Below are positions 40,457-48,145 of a DNA stretch of 64,000 nt, piece by piece. This DNA is from an uncultured Oscillibacter sp. GTDB taxonomy: Bacteria; Bacillota; Clostridia; Oscillospirales; Oscillospiraceae. How positions within the stretch are numbered: position 1 is the first letter of the stretch; each line of letters starts with the position of its first letter. The DNA lies in NCBI GenBank assembly GCA_910587705.1, contig CAJUMX010000001.1:186001-250000 (forward strand). The letters are read 5' to 3'. A program made the translations under genes and the position numbers. The notes beneath the pieces are model-generated. The model was given only the letters and a program-made list of their open reading frames with translations, had not been told where the DNA came from and made no database searches.

Positions 40457-40531
40457 CCAAAAAGAGAGAAAGAGAGGGCCGTCCGCCGGGTCCACGTCAT
40501 TTGACTTTGGAACAGGGCGGACGCCCTCTCT
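40457..40531 (-). terminator. Intercistronic hairpin between tryptophanase-type and transporter genes
   Basis: On the minus strand AGAGAGGGC-GTCCGCC (40531-40516) pairs with GGCGGAC-GCCCTCTCT (40487-40471), one bulge, 28-nt loop, followed by TTCTCTCTTTTTGG. Partial termination here would keep transporter levels below enzyme levels. No separate promoter for the transporter is evident. Confidence 0.75.
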
Positions 40532-40582
40532 AAGCTGTACACTCAACCTGCGGTACAGTGGCACTTACTTTTCAGGGGGAGC

Positions 40583-42238
40583 TTACTTCTCCTCGTTGGC
40601 ATAGGGCTCCAGGAAAGCGTGGAAGTGGCGCATGGGCAGCTTGTGGCCCCAGACAATGCGCATGTTGGGGATGCTCTCCCGATCCTCGTATAGGGCCTTG
40701 ACAGCGGCGATGACGTAATCCAGATGCTCCCGGGTCAGGCGGTCGCGGTCAATGGCGAACCGCACCACGTTGGCAAGCTCCGCCTGCTGCTCGGGGGTCT
40801 TGAGGTCATACTCCATGGAGTAGTCGCCAAGCTCCGAGACGCGGATGCCGTACCGGCGGATGAGCTCCAGGGAGAAGCCCTCTCCGGCGAAGGTGTCGTG
40901 GCCCCGCTTGCCGTCGAAGAACTCGTCCATGTTGATATACACCGCGTGGCCGCCGGCGGGCAGCACCACGCCCTTGACCCCGGCCTTGTAGAAGCCCTGG
41001 GCCAGATACTCGCACTGCTTCACACGGCCGTCCATGTAGTTGAAGTCGCAGCTCTCATAGAGGCCACAGGACAGAGCCATGATATCCCGGCCGCTCATGC
41101 CGCCGTAGGAGTCGTTGCCGTAGCAGGAGATCTGCTTGACCTTCAGCAGAACGCCCACGTCGGTCTTGACGGAACCGTCCTCGTTGAAGTCGGAGAACTT
41201 CTGCCAGAACAGACCCTTATCCCGGAAGGCCAGCATACCGCCCATGTTGGAGTGGCCGTCCTTCTTGGCGGACATGGAGAAGCCGTCGCAGTAGGAGAAC
41301 ATCTCGGTGGCGATTTCGGCGATGGATTTGTCCTCATAGCCGGGCTCGTTCATCTTGATGAAGTAGCAGTTCTCCGCCCAGCGGGCCACATCGAAGATCA
41401 GGGGGATGTCATACTTCCGGGAAATCCGGTGAATCTCCTTGATGTTGCCCATGGAGACGGGGTGGCCGCAGATGGGGTTGTTGGTGATGCAGGTGAAGAT
41501 CAGGGGCACATTCTCGGGGCCGACACCCTGGATCAGCTGCTCCAGCTTGTCAATGTCCATGTTGCCCTTGAAGGGGTTTTTCTCGTACTTGCCGCCCTCG
41601 GGAACTTGATACAAAAGCTCCTTGTGGTAGAGGTTGCGGGGGATGGAGCCCATCTGCTTGATGTTGCCCTCGGTGGTGTCGAAGTGGCCGTTGGAGGGGA
41701 TGGTAAAGACCTTACCGGGGTGGCGCTGGGCCAGAATCTTCTTCACAATCTCCATCAGCACGGACTCGGCGGCCCGGCCCTGCTGGATGATAAAGCTGTT
41801 GGGACGCTCCATCTGCGCGGCGCCGCCGTTGAAGAGGCCGCCCTCGTACTCGCACAGGTACAGCTCGTTCATCATCTTCTCCACGTCCCGGCAATCGGTG
41901 CGCACCAGGTCGATGGACTTCTTCCAGTTCTTCTCCCCGCCCCGCTCAAAGATGTCGCGGAAGGTGTCCAGCAGGACATAGTAGCCGGTGTTCCGGCCAT
42001 AGGCCTCGTCGCCCAGGAACAGGGTGGCCCACTGCTGGTTGGTCATGGCGGTGGTGCCGGAGTCGGACAGCATATCCACGGTCAGCATTCCGGAGGGGAA
42101 GGCGAACTCGTTGTAATGCGTGGCCTTCAGGGCCCGCTCACGCTGCTCGATGGTAACGGTGGGCAGGTCGCGAACCGCGAAGGTGAAGTGATGAGGAGCG
42201 GGAACGTCCAGGGGATAATTCGTCTTGTTCTTGTCCAT
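40583..42238 (-). CDS. tnaA: Tryptophanase-family beta-eliminating lyase, long form
   Basis: A 551-residue PLP lyase of the tryptophanase/tyrosine phenol-lyase family, releasing indole (or phenol), pyruvate and ammonia. The PLP lysine is Lys326 in MSAKKDG; LSDSGTTAM, GDEAYGRNTGYYVL, QQGRAAESV and CITNNPICGHPVSM follow the family order. Classical TnaA and Tpl have about 455-475 residues. This protein carries an extra segment of about 47 residues (98-147, ERGGEKNWKKSIDLVRTDCR and on) between DIF and IIQQGRA. Tryptophan versus tyrosine preference cannot be decided; TnaA is named because SAKKD matches it. AGGTAG lies before the ATG. The regulator divergent to it and the NSS transporter support an inducible amino-acid catabolic unit. 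Confidence 0.85.
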   Translation of the reverse strand: MDKNKTNYPLDVPAPHHFTFAVRDLPTVTIEQRERALKATHYNEFAFPSGMLTVDMLSDSGTTAMTNQQWATLFLGDEAYGRNTGYYVLLDTFRDIFERGGEKNWKKSIDLVRTDCRDVEKMMNELYLCEYEGGLFNGGAAQMERPNSFIIQQGRAAESVLMEIVKKILAQRHPGKVFTIPSNGHFDTTEGNIKQMGSIPRNLYHKELLYQVPEGGKYEKNPFKGNMDIDKLEQLIQGVGPENVPLIFTCITNNPICGHPVSMGNIKEIHRISRKYDIPLIFDVARWAENCYFIKMNEPGYEDKSIAEIATEMFSYCDGFSMSAKKDGHSNMGGMLAFRDKGLFWQKFSDFNEDGSVKTDVGVLLKVKQISCYGNDSYGGMSGRDIMALSCGLYESCDFNYMDGRVKQCEYLAQGFYKAGVKGVVLPAGGHAVYINMDEFFDGKRGHDTFAGEGFSLELIRRYGIRVSELGDYSMEYDLKTPEQQAELANVVRFAIDRDRLTREHLDYVIAAVKALYEDRESIPNMRIVWGHKLPMRHFHAFLEPYANEEK

Positions 42239-42435
42239 TTTGATCTACCTCCATAAAGTGTGGCTTTCGCCAGATGTTCAGGAGGTACCCCGGTCGTCGC
42301 CGGTCCGGCTTTCCCATGGCCGGACGGGGCGCCTAGCGGACAGTACCTGGTGTAAGGGACGGGGCTTTGCAAGTGCTCCTGGGAGGGAGCATGGAAACGG
42401 ACGCCGCAACGCCTGCGGCGTTCGCCTCTTGGCAT
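42239..42435 (-). other. Long structured leader of the tryptophanase-type gene
   Basis: About 195 nt of untranslated leader with three stem-loops (plus-strand coordinates): CGCCGC/GCGGCG (42402-42420), TGCTCC/GGAGCA (42374-42391) and GTCCGGC/GCCGGAC (42303-42325). The first can refold as AACGCC/GGCGTT (42408-42422), a mutually exclusive pairing. I find no TnaC-like peptide: the frame starting at the ATG near 42435 has no Trp in its first part and runs on into the enzyme gene. There is no T-run terminator. Confidence 0.5.
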
Positions 42436-42441
42436 GAGACA

Positions 42442-42470
42442 ATTTTATCAGGGCTTCAAAAAATTGTCAA
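42442..42470 (-). promoter_or_regulatory. Sigma-A promoter of the tryptophanase-type operon
   Basis: Minus-strand TTGACA (42470-42465) and TAAAAT (42447-42442), 17-nt spacer. Confidence 0.85.
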
Positions 42471-42501
42471 TGCCATTTGTGTGTTTTGTATGAATCACTA
42501 T

Positions 42502-42533
42502 TTTATCTACCCATTTTTTATGGAAAAGATAAA
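42502..42533. promoter_or_regulatory. Inverted repeat between divergent promoters, candidate operator
   Basis: TTTATCT (42502-42508) and AGATAAA (42527-42533) form an inverted repeat with 18 nt between, in the gap between the tryptophanase promoter and the regulator's promoter; a plausible binding site for the divergent DauR-like regulator. Confidence 0.45.
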
Positions 42534-42578
42534 TAACGATCGAAAGATCAACCTTTTTCACTGTAATAAAAAATTGTT

Positions 42579-42607
42579 TTGACAGAAAAACATTCTAGTA
42601 ATATAAT
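42579..42607 (+). promoter_or_regulatory. Sigma-A promoter of the DauR-like regulator
   Basis: Perfect TTGACA (42579-42584) and TATAAT (42602-42607), 17-nt spacer. Confidence 0.88.
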
Positions 42608-42656
42608 ACTGAAATAAGGAAGAATTGAAAGCCCTCGGGAAAGGAAGGAGGCCCTT

Positions 42657-43331
42657 ATGCCGGATACCACCCATGCGCTCCTGCGCCAATACGTGAAGCT
42701 GACGGAATTTCTGGGCGCGGCCCTGGGCCCGGATTACGAGGTGGCCCTTCACGACCTGACGGACAAAAGCCGTTCCATCATCGCCATTGCCAACGGCTAT
42801 ATCAGCGGCCGGGAAATCGGCGCGCCGCTGACCAATATGGCCCTTGGCGTTTTGAAGGACGAGAGCTATGAATGGCAGGATTACCGCCTGCACTACTCCG
42901 GCGTCTCCGCCGCCGGCAATCCTCTGCGCTCCAGTACCATGTTCATCAAGGAGGACGGGAAGCTCATCGGGATGCTCTGCATCAACTTTGACGACAGCCG
43001 CTTTCAGTCCTTTGCCCAGCAGGTCCTGACCCTGTGCCACCCCAACCAGTTTGTCCAGGCCCTGGACCAGCCGCCGGAGGAGGGCCATGCCGCTAGGCCG
43101 GAAACCTTCCGCAACTCCACCGAGGCTGTGGCCCAGGACGCCGTGACCCACGAGCTGGAGCGGCTGGGGGTCCCGGCGGACCGCCTGACCTCTGAAGAGC
43201 GTCTGCAAATCATCGACGCTCTGGAGAAAAGCGGCATCTTCCTCCTGAAGGGGGCCGTGAAGGACGTGGCCGCTGGACTGGGCTGCTCCCAGGCCAGCGT
43301 GTACCGCTATCTGTCCCATATTCGAAAATAG
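42657..43331 (+). CDS. DauR/YheO-family regulator
   Basis: A 224-residue regulator with an N-terminal PAS-like YheO domain (about 10-125, ALGPDYEVALHDLTDKSRSIIAIANGYISGR and SSTMFIKEDGKLIGMLCINFDD) and a C-terminal helix-turn-helix (LEKSGIFLLKGAVKDVAAGLGCSQASVYRYLSHIRK). Relatives such as DauR control D-amino-acid or amino-acid catabolic genes. AAAGGAAGGAGG precedes the ATG. It is divergent from the tryptophanase-type gene, the usual placement for a local regulator, and ends at a terminator shared with the convergent acetyltransferase gene. Confidence 0.88.
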   Translation: MPDTTHALLRQYVKLTEFLGAALGPDYEVALHDLTDKSRSIIAIANGYISGREIGAPLTNMALGVLKDESYEWQDYRLHYSGVSAAGNPLRSSTMFIKEDGKLIGMLCINFDDSRFQSFAQQVLTLCHPNQFVQALDQPPEEGHAARPETFRNSTEAVAQDAVTHELERLGVPADRLTSEERLQIIDALEKSGIFLLKGAVKDVAAGLGCSQASVYRYLSHIRK

Positions 43332-43341
43332 AGGCGCGTAA

Positions 43342-43367
43342 AACGCCCTCCCTTGCGGGAGGGCGTT
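43342..43367. terminator. Bidirectional terminator
   Basis: AACGCCCTCCC (43342-43352) / GGGAGGGCGTT (43357-43367), TTGC loop; minus-strand tail TTTTACGCG. Confidence 0.85.
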
Positions 43368-43378
43368 CGATTATAAGC

Positions 43379-43852
43379 TCACCGCCGTTTTTCCATGCGG
43401 ATGCACCCCTCCTCATCGGGTGTCCCTACGCCGTCGGAAAAGCGGTATCCCAATTTGAGGTAAAAATCCCGGGCCGTGATGGAGGAGTGAATCACCACCC
43501 GCTCCGCCCGGAGGAAATAGGCGTCCCCCTCCAGGGCCTCCATGATCTTTCGCCCCGCGCCGGTTCTCTGGTACTCCGGCAGGACAAAAATCGTCACCAG
43601 AATGCTCTCCATCTCGCTGCCCATGTAGGGGGCGATTCCGCCGCAGCCGACGGTCCGCTCCCCATGACGGAGGATGTACAGGTGCTCGTTTTCGGCCTGT
43701 TCCAGCAGATGGCCAGGTGTATAGAGCTCCAGCATCTCTTGAATGATTGCGGGCGGGTAATCCGGGGCATTGCTGATCCGCAGGGCCTCCGCAATGACGG
43801 CGGAGGTTTCCGCCGCGTCTTGTCCTTGAAACCGTCTGATGTTGAACTCCAT
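43379..43852 (-). CDS. GNAT-family N-acetyltransferase
   Basis: A 157-residue acetyl-CoA dependent acyltransferase. The acetyl-CoA pyrophosphate loop is FVLPEYQRTGAGRKIMEALEGDA (Q/RxxGxG type), with RAERVVIHSSITARDFYLKLGYRFSDG as the C-terminal fold and HGERTVGCGGIAPYM as the central strand. The start at 43852 has GGGAGG 8 nt upstream; earlier in-frame ATGs lack a good site. Substrate (small amine or protein N-terminus) is not predictable. It is not clearly linked to either neighbour. Confidence 0.87.
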   Translation of the reverse strand: MEFNIRRFQGQDAAETSAVIAEALRISNAPDYPPAIIQEMLELYTPGHLLEQAENEHLYILRHGERTVGCGGIAPYMGSEMESILVTIFVLPEYQRTGAGRKIMEALEGDAYFLRAERVVIHSSITARDFYLKLGYRFSDGVGTPDEEGCIRMEKRR

Positions 43853-44058
43853 AACCGCGCCTCCCGGCCATTTTTTCTTCATTATAGCAGACGGCTTCCC
43901 TTGGCGCAAGGCTCTCTGTTTTTCCGGCCTTTGAAAATAATTATACGAAATCAGTAGAATATGATAATTGCCTCTTCCCAACGGAGCAAAAATTTAGTAT
44001 AATCATAAACTAGCATAATAGCAGTGCCGCTCAGCAGAGAGGAATCGAGGTGCCCAAT

Positions 44059-45813
44059 ATGTCATTCAAGGATAAACTATCATCCCTTCTGTTTGGCTCC
44101 AAAAAAGAGGAGCCGGTGGATGAGACGCTTCTCACAGAACAGGAGCATACGCCTCAAGAGGCCCAGACGATCCCGGAGGTCATCCCCGACGACCCGACCC
44201 GGCTGGAAGTACCGGCGGACCACCCCATCCGCCAGCTCCACGAACTCCGCCAGAAAGAGGCCGGCGCGCTGCCGTATCCCCATCTTTGTATGGACGAGGA
44301 CGGCGTGCTGCCGCCGGAGATGCTGGATAAAGAGAAAAACCGTCTGCAATCGTCTCTGAAAAGCGTCTGCGGCACCCGGCTGAAGGCGGCCAAGGGCCGG
44401 ACCCGCGGCAAACACAGCAAGAAAAAAGCCGAGGAGGAGGCGGAAGCCGTAGAAGAAGAACTGGTAATGGACGCCCGCCCCTGGTTCTATCTCTCCTCCG
44501 ATAAAATCTACGCTTGGATGCTGATTTTCCCTCCCGTGGGAAAGGGTGTGGACGTCACCCGCGATATGATTTATCAGGCCTTGACGGCCCAGGGAATTTC
44601 CTTCGGCCTGAATACAGCCCTTTTGGACCGGGCAGCCCGCGACCGTGACCGCTATTTCAATCTCTACCTGGTAGCGAAGGGGAAACACGCCTTCGACGGG
44701 CGCAACGGCAACATTGTGGACTATTTCCCCCGGGCTATCCAGCGGGTGCTGGAGGTCAACGAGTTCGGCCAGGTAGACTACACCGCCCTGAACCTGATCT
44801 GCAACGTGGAGGAGGGGCAGGAAATCTGTCACCTCATCCGGCCCACCGAGGGCGAGCCGGGCCGGACGGTGACCAACCAGGAGGTCCCCGCCAAAAGCGG
44901 AAAGGCGGTGCCCCTTCCCAAGGGGCGGAACACCGAAATCACCGAGGACGGGGATACCCTCATCGCCTCCATGCCGGGTCATGTGGAGTTCAGCGGCTCC
45001 ACCTTCCAGGTCAAACCCGTGCTGGATATTGACGGCGATGTGGATTTTTCCACCGGGAACATCAAATTTGTGGGAGACGTCAACATCAAAGGCGACGTGC
45101 TCAGCGGCTTCTCCGTCAAGGCCATGGGAAACATCTATGTAGGCGGCGTAGTGGAGGCCGGCAGCACCGTAGAGGCCGGAGGCGACCTGACGGTGGTCAA
45201 GGGAATCCTGGGGGACGGGACCACCGTCATCCGGGCAGGCCGGTGCATCTTTGCCAAGTATATTGAAAATGCCACCATCTTTGTCCGGGAAAATTTGCAG
45301 ACGGACTGCATTGTCAACGGCAGAATCTACTGCGACGGCGAAGTGCTTATCCGCTCCGGCCGGGGAAACATTCTCGGCGGCCGGGTCTGGGCGGCCAAGC
45401 GAGTCAGCGCCAGCGCTATTGGCGCGAAGTCGGAAGTGAAAACCTCCATCGCTTTGGGGGGTATGCCCTGCGCCACCTTGGAAAAGGACCTGGTACGCAA
45501 GAAGCTGGCAAAACTGGCAACGGAGCTGGAGAAGCTGGATGCCCAGCTGGACAGCCCGGCCAAGACCAGTCTCATGGGCAAGCTGCGGATGAAGATATCC
45601 GTGTCGGAGCACCGACTAAAGCAGCTTGAGGAAGAGCTGGACAAGGGCCGGGCGGAAATGAAAAACCAGAAGGAGCAGGACAGCGGCCGCATGGAGTGCG
45701 GCGTAGCCTACGCGGGAACGGAGATCAGCATTGGAGACGAGTTTCTCCGGCTGCGGCAGGAGACCCACCAGTGCGTGGCAAAGCTGCTGTGTGACGAGAT
45801 CGTGTTGATGTGA
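44059..45813 (+). CDS. DUF342 / FapA-like protein
   Basis: A 584-residue FapA (flagellar assembly protein A, DUF342) family protein. Residues about 10-130 are charged and low complexity, with a Lys/Glu tract (KKKAEEEAEAVEEE). The conserved FapA N domain follows (LVMDARPWFYLSSDKIYAWMLIFPPVGKG and GREGEPGRTVTNQEVPAKSGKAVPL-like region), and a right-handed beta-helix (about 310-470) is built from repeats such as VGDVNIKGDVLSGFSVKAMGNIYVGGVVEAGSTVEAGGDL. A C-terminal coiled coil (about 480-560) ends the protein. The ATG at 44059 is preferred over GTG 44050 by distance to GAGG. Such proteins occur in both motile and non-motile Firmicutes; the role is unknown. A TATAAT at 43998-44003 may be its -10 element. 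Confidence 0.85.
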   Translation: MSFKDKLSSLLFGSKKEEPVDETLLTEQEHTPQEAQTIPEVIPDDPTRLEVPADHPIRQLHELRQKEAGALPYPHLCMDEDGVLPPEMLDKEKNRLQSSLKSVCGTRLKAAKGRTRGKHSKKKAEEEAEAVEEELVMDARPWFYLSSDKIYAWMLIFPPVGKGVDVTRDMIYQALTAQGISFGLNTALLDRAARDRDRYFNLYLVAKGKHAFDGRNGNIVDYFPRAIQRVLEVNEFGQVDYTALNLICNVEEGQEICHLIRPTEGEPGRTVTNQEVPAKSGKAVPLPKGRNTEITEDGDTLIASMPGHVEFSGSTFQVKPVLDIDGDVDFSTGNIKFVGDVNIKGDVLSGFSVKAMGNIYVGGVVEAGSTVEAGGDLTVVKGILGDGTTVIRAGRCIFAKYIENATIFVRENLQTDCIVNGRIYCDGEVLIRSGRGNILGGRVWAAKRVSASAIGAKSEVKTSIALGGMPCATLEKDLVRKKLAKLATELEKLDAQLDSPAKTSLMGKLRMKISVSEHRLKQLEEELDKGRAEMKNQKEQDSGRMECGVAYAGTEISIGDEFLRLRQETHQCVAKLLCDEIVLM

Positions 45814-45840
45814 CATGACATTCTAATAAACAAAAAGAAA

Positions 45841-45873
45841 ACAGGCGGTGGACGTTTCGCGTCCGCCGCCTGT
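45841..45873. terminator. Bidirectional terminator
   Basis: ACAGGCGG-TGGACG (45841-45854) pairs with CGTCC-GCCGCCTGT (45860-45873). Minus-strand tail TTTCTTTTTGTT is T-rich; plus tail TCCGTTTATT. Confidence 0.85.
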
Positions 45874-45882
45874 TCCGTTTAT

Positions 45883-46839
45883 TCATTTTCTGGAGGAGTC
45901 TCCCGCTTCCACGCCCTTGACAAAGGGCGGCATCTGGGAAATCATGTTGTCCATATCCTCAAACATGGCACTCTTGGTGGTACCCAGGCGGCTGGCCTGG
46001 TCAATGTGCTTGACAACCTCTTGGTATTGGCCCTTGATCCCGTCGAAGAACTGGCAAAGCACCGCCAGCTCCTGCTGGGACGCCTGAATCACCCCGGAGA
46101 TTTCCGTCTGCACGGCAGCCGCCCCCTCGGCGGTGGCCGTGATCTTCCGAAAACTCTCGTCGGTCTGGCCCACAACCCCTACGCCCTGGTTCAGCGTCTC
46201 CTGGGAGGACTGGATGCTGCTGCTAAGCTCTCCCGCCCGAGTTTCCACGTCGCACACGCCGGAGTCCACCTCGCCGGCCAGCTGCTTGATCTCCTTGGCC
46301 AGCTCCTTCACCTGGGCGGCCACCACGGCGAAGCCCCGGCCCTCTACCCCGGCCCGGGCCGCCTCGATGGAGGCGTTGATGGCCAGGATGTTAGTCTGGT
46401 CCGCGATGGAGACGATCTTCCCCATGCATTGCTGAATACCCCGGATGGCGGATTGGAGATTTTCGAAAATGCCCGCCATCTCGTCATAGGACTCCTGGAT
46501 TTTAATGGAGGTGTTTTTCAGCTCCTCCATCAGCCCCTCCGCCTCAGAGACCGTATCGCCGATCTCCTTCCGGACATGGGCAAACTCCCCTGCCGCGTCG
46601 TCGATGTTGGCGAAGGACTGACCCAGTTCCTGAAGCTTCTCCTGGAAGTGGTCCGCCTCGTTCAGCACGCCGGAGAAGGTGGTTCCCACCAGGCTCAGCT
46701 CCGAGAGGGAGGCAACCTCCTTTTTCACCAGCTCCTTCTGGTATTCCTTCAAGCTCTCCGCCACGTGGAGGATCGGGTAGAGGCTTTTCTCCTCCTGAGG
46801 ATGGGCCGGCTCCCGCCGGTTCTTTCCCGCAAATAACAT
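45883..46839 (-). CDS. Soluble methyl-accepting chemotaxis-type protein
   Basis: A 318-residue cytoplasmic receptor: no membrane segment or periplasmic domain. An N-terminal helical region (about 20-110) leads into the signalling hairpin with the conserved tip (about 145-195: MGKIVSIADQTNILAINASIEAARAGVEGRGFAVVAAQVKELA). The ATG at 46839 follows GGGGGAG, 14 nt after the FIST gene's stop; a TTG start at 46860 would overlap that gene. It is cotranscribed with and downstream of the FIST sensor gene, which may serve as its input module. It should bind CheA/CheW, whose genes are not in the window. Confidence 0.9.
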   Translation of the reverse strand: MLFAGKNRREPAHPQEEKSLYPILHVAESLKEYQKELVKKEVASLSELSLVGTTFSGVLNEADHFQEKLQELGQSFANIDDAAGEFAHVRKEIGDTVSEAEGLMEELKNTSIKIQESYDEMAGIFENLQSAIRGIQQCMGKIVSIADQTNILAINASIEAARAGVEGRGFAVVAAQVKELAKEIKQLAGEVDSGVCDVETRAGELSSSIQSSQETLNQGVGVVGQTDESFRKITATAEGAAAVQTEISGVIQASQQELAVLCQFFDGIKGQYQEVVKHIDQASRLGTTKSAMFEDMDNMISQMPPFVKGVEAGDSSRK

Positions 46840-46852
46840 CCCGAACTCCCCC

Positions 46853-47908
46853 TTACTCAAAGACCGCGCAGGTCATGGACTGATTGACAAAGCGGTTGTT
46901 GTAGTGCTCTCCATAGCCCACAAAGCCGGCGTGGCAGCCCAGGGCCCCCATCTCCCGGAGATAGGTCTGCATATAGCCCCGCTCGGAGAACAGCTTATAG
47001 CGGAACAGGCAGTTTACGGAAAAGACCGCCGAGCGCCGGGGAAACTCCCGCTGAATCTGCTGAATCGTGTTCCGGGTAATGGCCTGATAATCCCCCAGCT
47101 CCAGGAGGATCAGCACGTCGGAGTCGTTGACCTGCCGGAAGCAGGCCAAGGCGTTTCCGTTGACCTCCTTGATGGAGATGATGCAGGTATCGTCCCCGTT
47201 GATTTTACCGAAGGGGTTCTGGAAGGTCCGGGTCAAAATCTCCTCGTCCGTCACGTGGAGAATACTCTTGTAGACCTGCTTGGCGGGCTTTCCGTTCAGG
47301 GAGCCCAGTATGTAGTTGGCCCGGTCCGTATCGGAGGCGATGAAACGGTAGTCCCCCAGCTGGTGGTAAATATTTTCCTTATAGGTCTTTACCCGGCCGC
47401 CCCGGTTCCGCACCAAGCCATAGGCCACGGCGTCGGCATACACCCGGCCGTTGGCGGAAACCCGGCCCTCGGCTCCGGTGCCCCCCACCAGGGGAACCCC
47501 CCGCCTGTGGAGGACGGTATTGATCGTGGTCAGCACGCAGGCGTCGTTTCCGGCGCAGAAGTCGATGCACACGGTATCGCCGCCGGAGCCGCCCACCGCC
47601 TGCATATCCCGCTCCATTCGCTGGATATACTTCACCGGCATAGTGGAAACATCCTCCAAAACATTTGCGGTAGCCGTAACGCCGTCGGTAAAGGCGATGA
47701 CGCCCACTCCATTTTCCACGACGCCGATCTGGTAGCACATTCCGATGCAGCCGATGCTGGGAACGCCGGGAAAGCGCTGCTCCAGGGCCTTGACATGGGC
47801 CTCGAACTGGTCGTTGTTGGACAGCAGTATGATAAATTCCGGATTGCGGAGTCCGTTCAGAGCCTCGTCCAGGTTTCCCCGCTGGCTCATTCCATAAAAT
47901 TGCTTCAT
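46853..47908 (-). CDS. FIST-domain signal-transduction protein
   Basis: A 351-residue soluble protein with FIST N (about 20-215) and FIST C (about 220-340) domains, a sensory family predicted to bind small ligands such as amino acids and often found beside chemoreceptors or cyclases. FIST-like features include SIGCIGMCYQIGVVENGVGVIAFTD, the glycine-rich LVGGTGAEGR and the C-terminal GCHAGFVGYGEHYNNRFVNQSM. It has no membrane segment. GGAGG precedes the ATG at 47908. It is the first gene of a two-gene unit with the soluble chemoreceptor. Cys residues are frequent (CIDFCAGNDACV), so redox or metal binding is possible. Confidence 0.87.
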   Translation of the reverse strand: MKQFYGMSQRGNLDEALNGLRNPEFIILLSNNDQFEAHVKALEQRFPGVPSIGCIGMCYQIGVVENGVGVIAFTDGVTATANVLEDVSTMPVKYIQRMERDMQAVGGSGGDTVCIDFCAGNDACVLTTINTVLHRRGVPLVGGTGAEGRVSANGRVYADAVAYGLVRNRGGRVKTYKENIYHQLGDYRFIASDTDRANYILGSLNGKPAKQVYKSILHVTDEEILTRTFQNPFGKINGDDTCIISIKEVNGNALACFRQVNDSDVLILLELGDYQAITRNTIQQIQREFPRRSAVFSVNCLFRYKLFSERGYMQTYLREMGALGCHAGFVGYGEHYNNRFVNQSMTCAVFE

Positions 47909-47946
47909 GACACGGTGTACCTCCTGCCATAATTTACAGAGACTTT

Positions 47947-47975
47947 ATTATATCGAAAAGTTTTCACCATGTCAA
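47947..47975 (-). promoter_or_regulatory. Sigma-A promoter of the FIST-chemoreceptor operon
   Basis: Minus-strand TTGACA (47975-47970) and TATAAT (47952-47947), 17-nt spacer; both boxes perfect. Confidence 0.9.
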
Positions 47976-48072
47976 TAACCACCGGCGAAAGGGGAGCGTT
48001 AGCGGGCTCTGTCCCGCCCCCTGCAACCAAACATCTACGAGTAGGACACGCCCCGGCAAAGAGGCACGCAAG

Positions 48073-48115
48073 GCGGCCCCATGGACCGGCCTTGCGCCGG
48101 ATTCCATGAGGCCGC
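48073..48115. other. Long hairpin after the nucleoside-transporter operon
   Basis: GCGGCC-CCATGGA (48073-48085) pairs with TCCATG-AGGCCGC (48103-48115), with an inner CCGG/CCGG helix. No T-run follows on the minus strand, so it is more likely a 3'-end stabiliser or Rho-linked end than a simple terminator. It follows the stop of the last permease gene by about 30 nt. Confidence 0.5.
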
Positions 48116-48145
48116 TGTTGATGGAGCATCTAGTGCAGAGCAATC

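Noticed and set aside
42127..42435. TnaC-like leader peptide upstream of the tryptophanase-type gene
   Set aside because: The first 70 codons contain no tryptophan, and the frame overlaps the enzyme start; composition is that of non-coding GC-rich RNA.
44059..45813. Flagellar gene cluster around the FapA-like gene
   Set aside because: No flagellin, basal-body or che genes occur in the window; DUF342 proteins are also found without flagella.
48001..48145. tRNA-like hairpins downstream of the nucleoside importer
   Set aside because: The stems do not form a cloverleaf and there is no TTCGA-type T loop or CCA end; no tRNA was found anywhere in the window.
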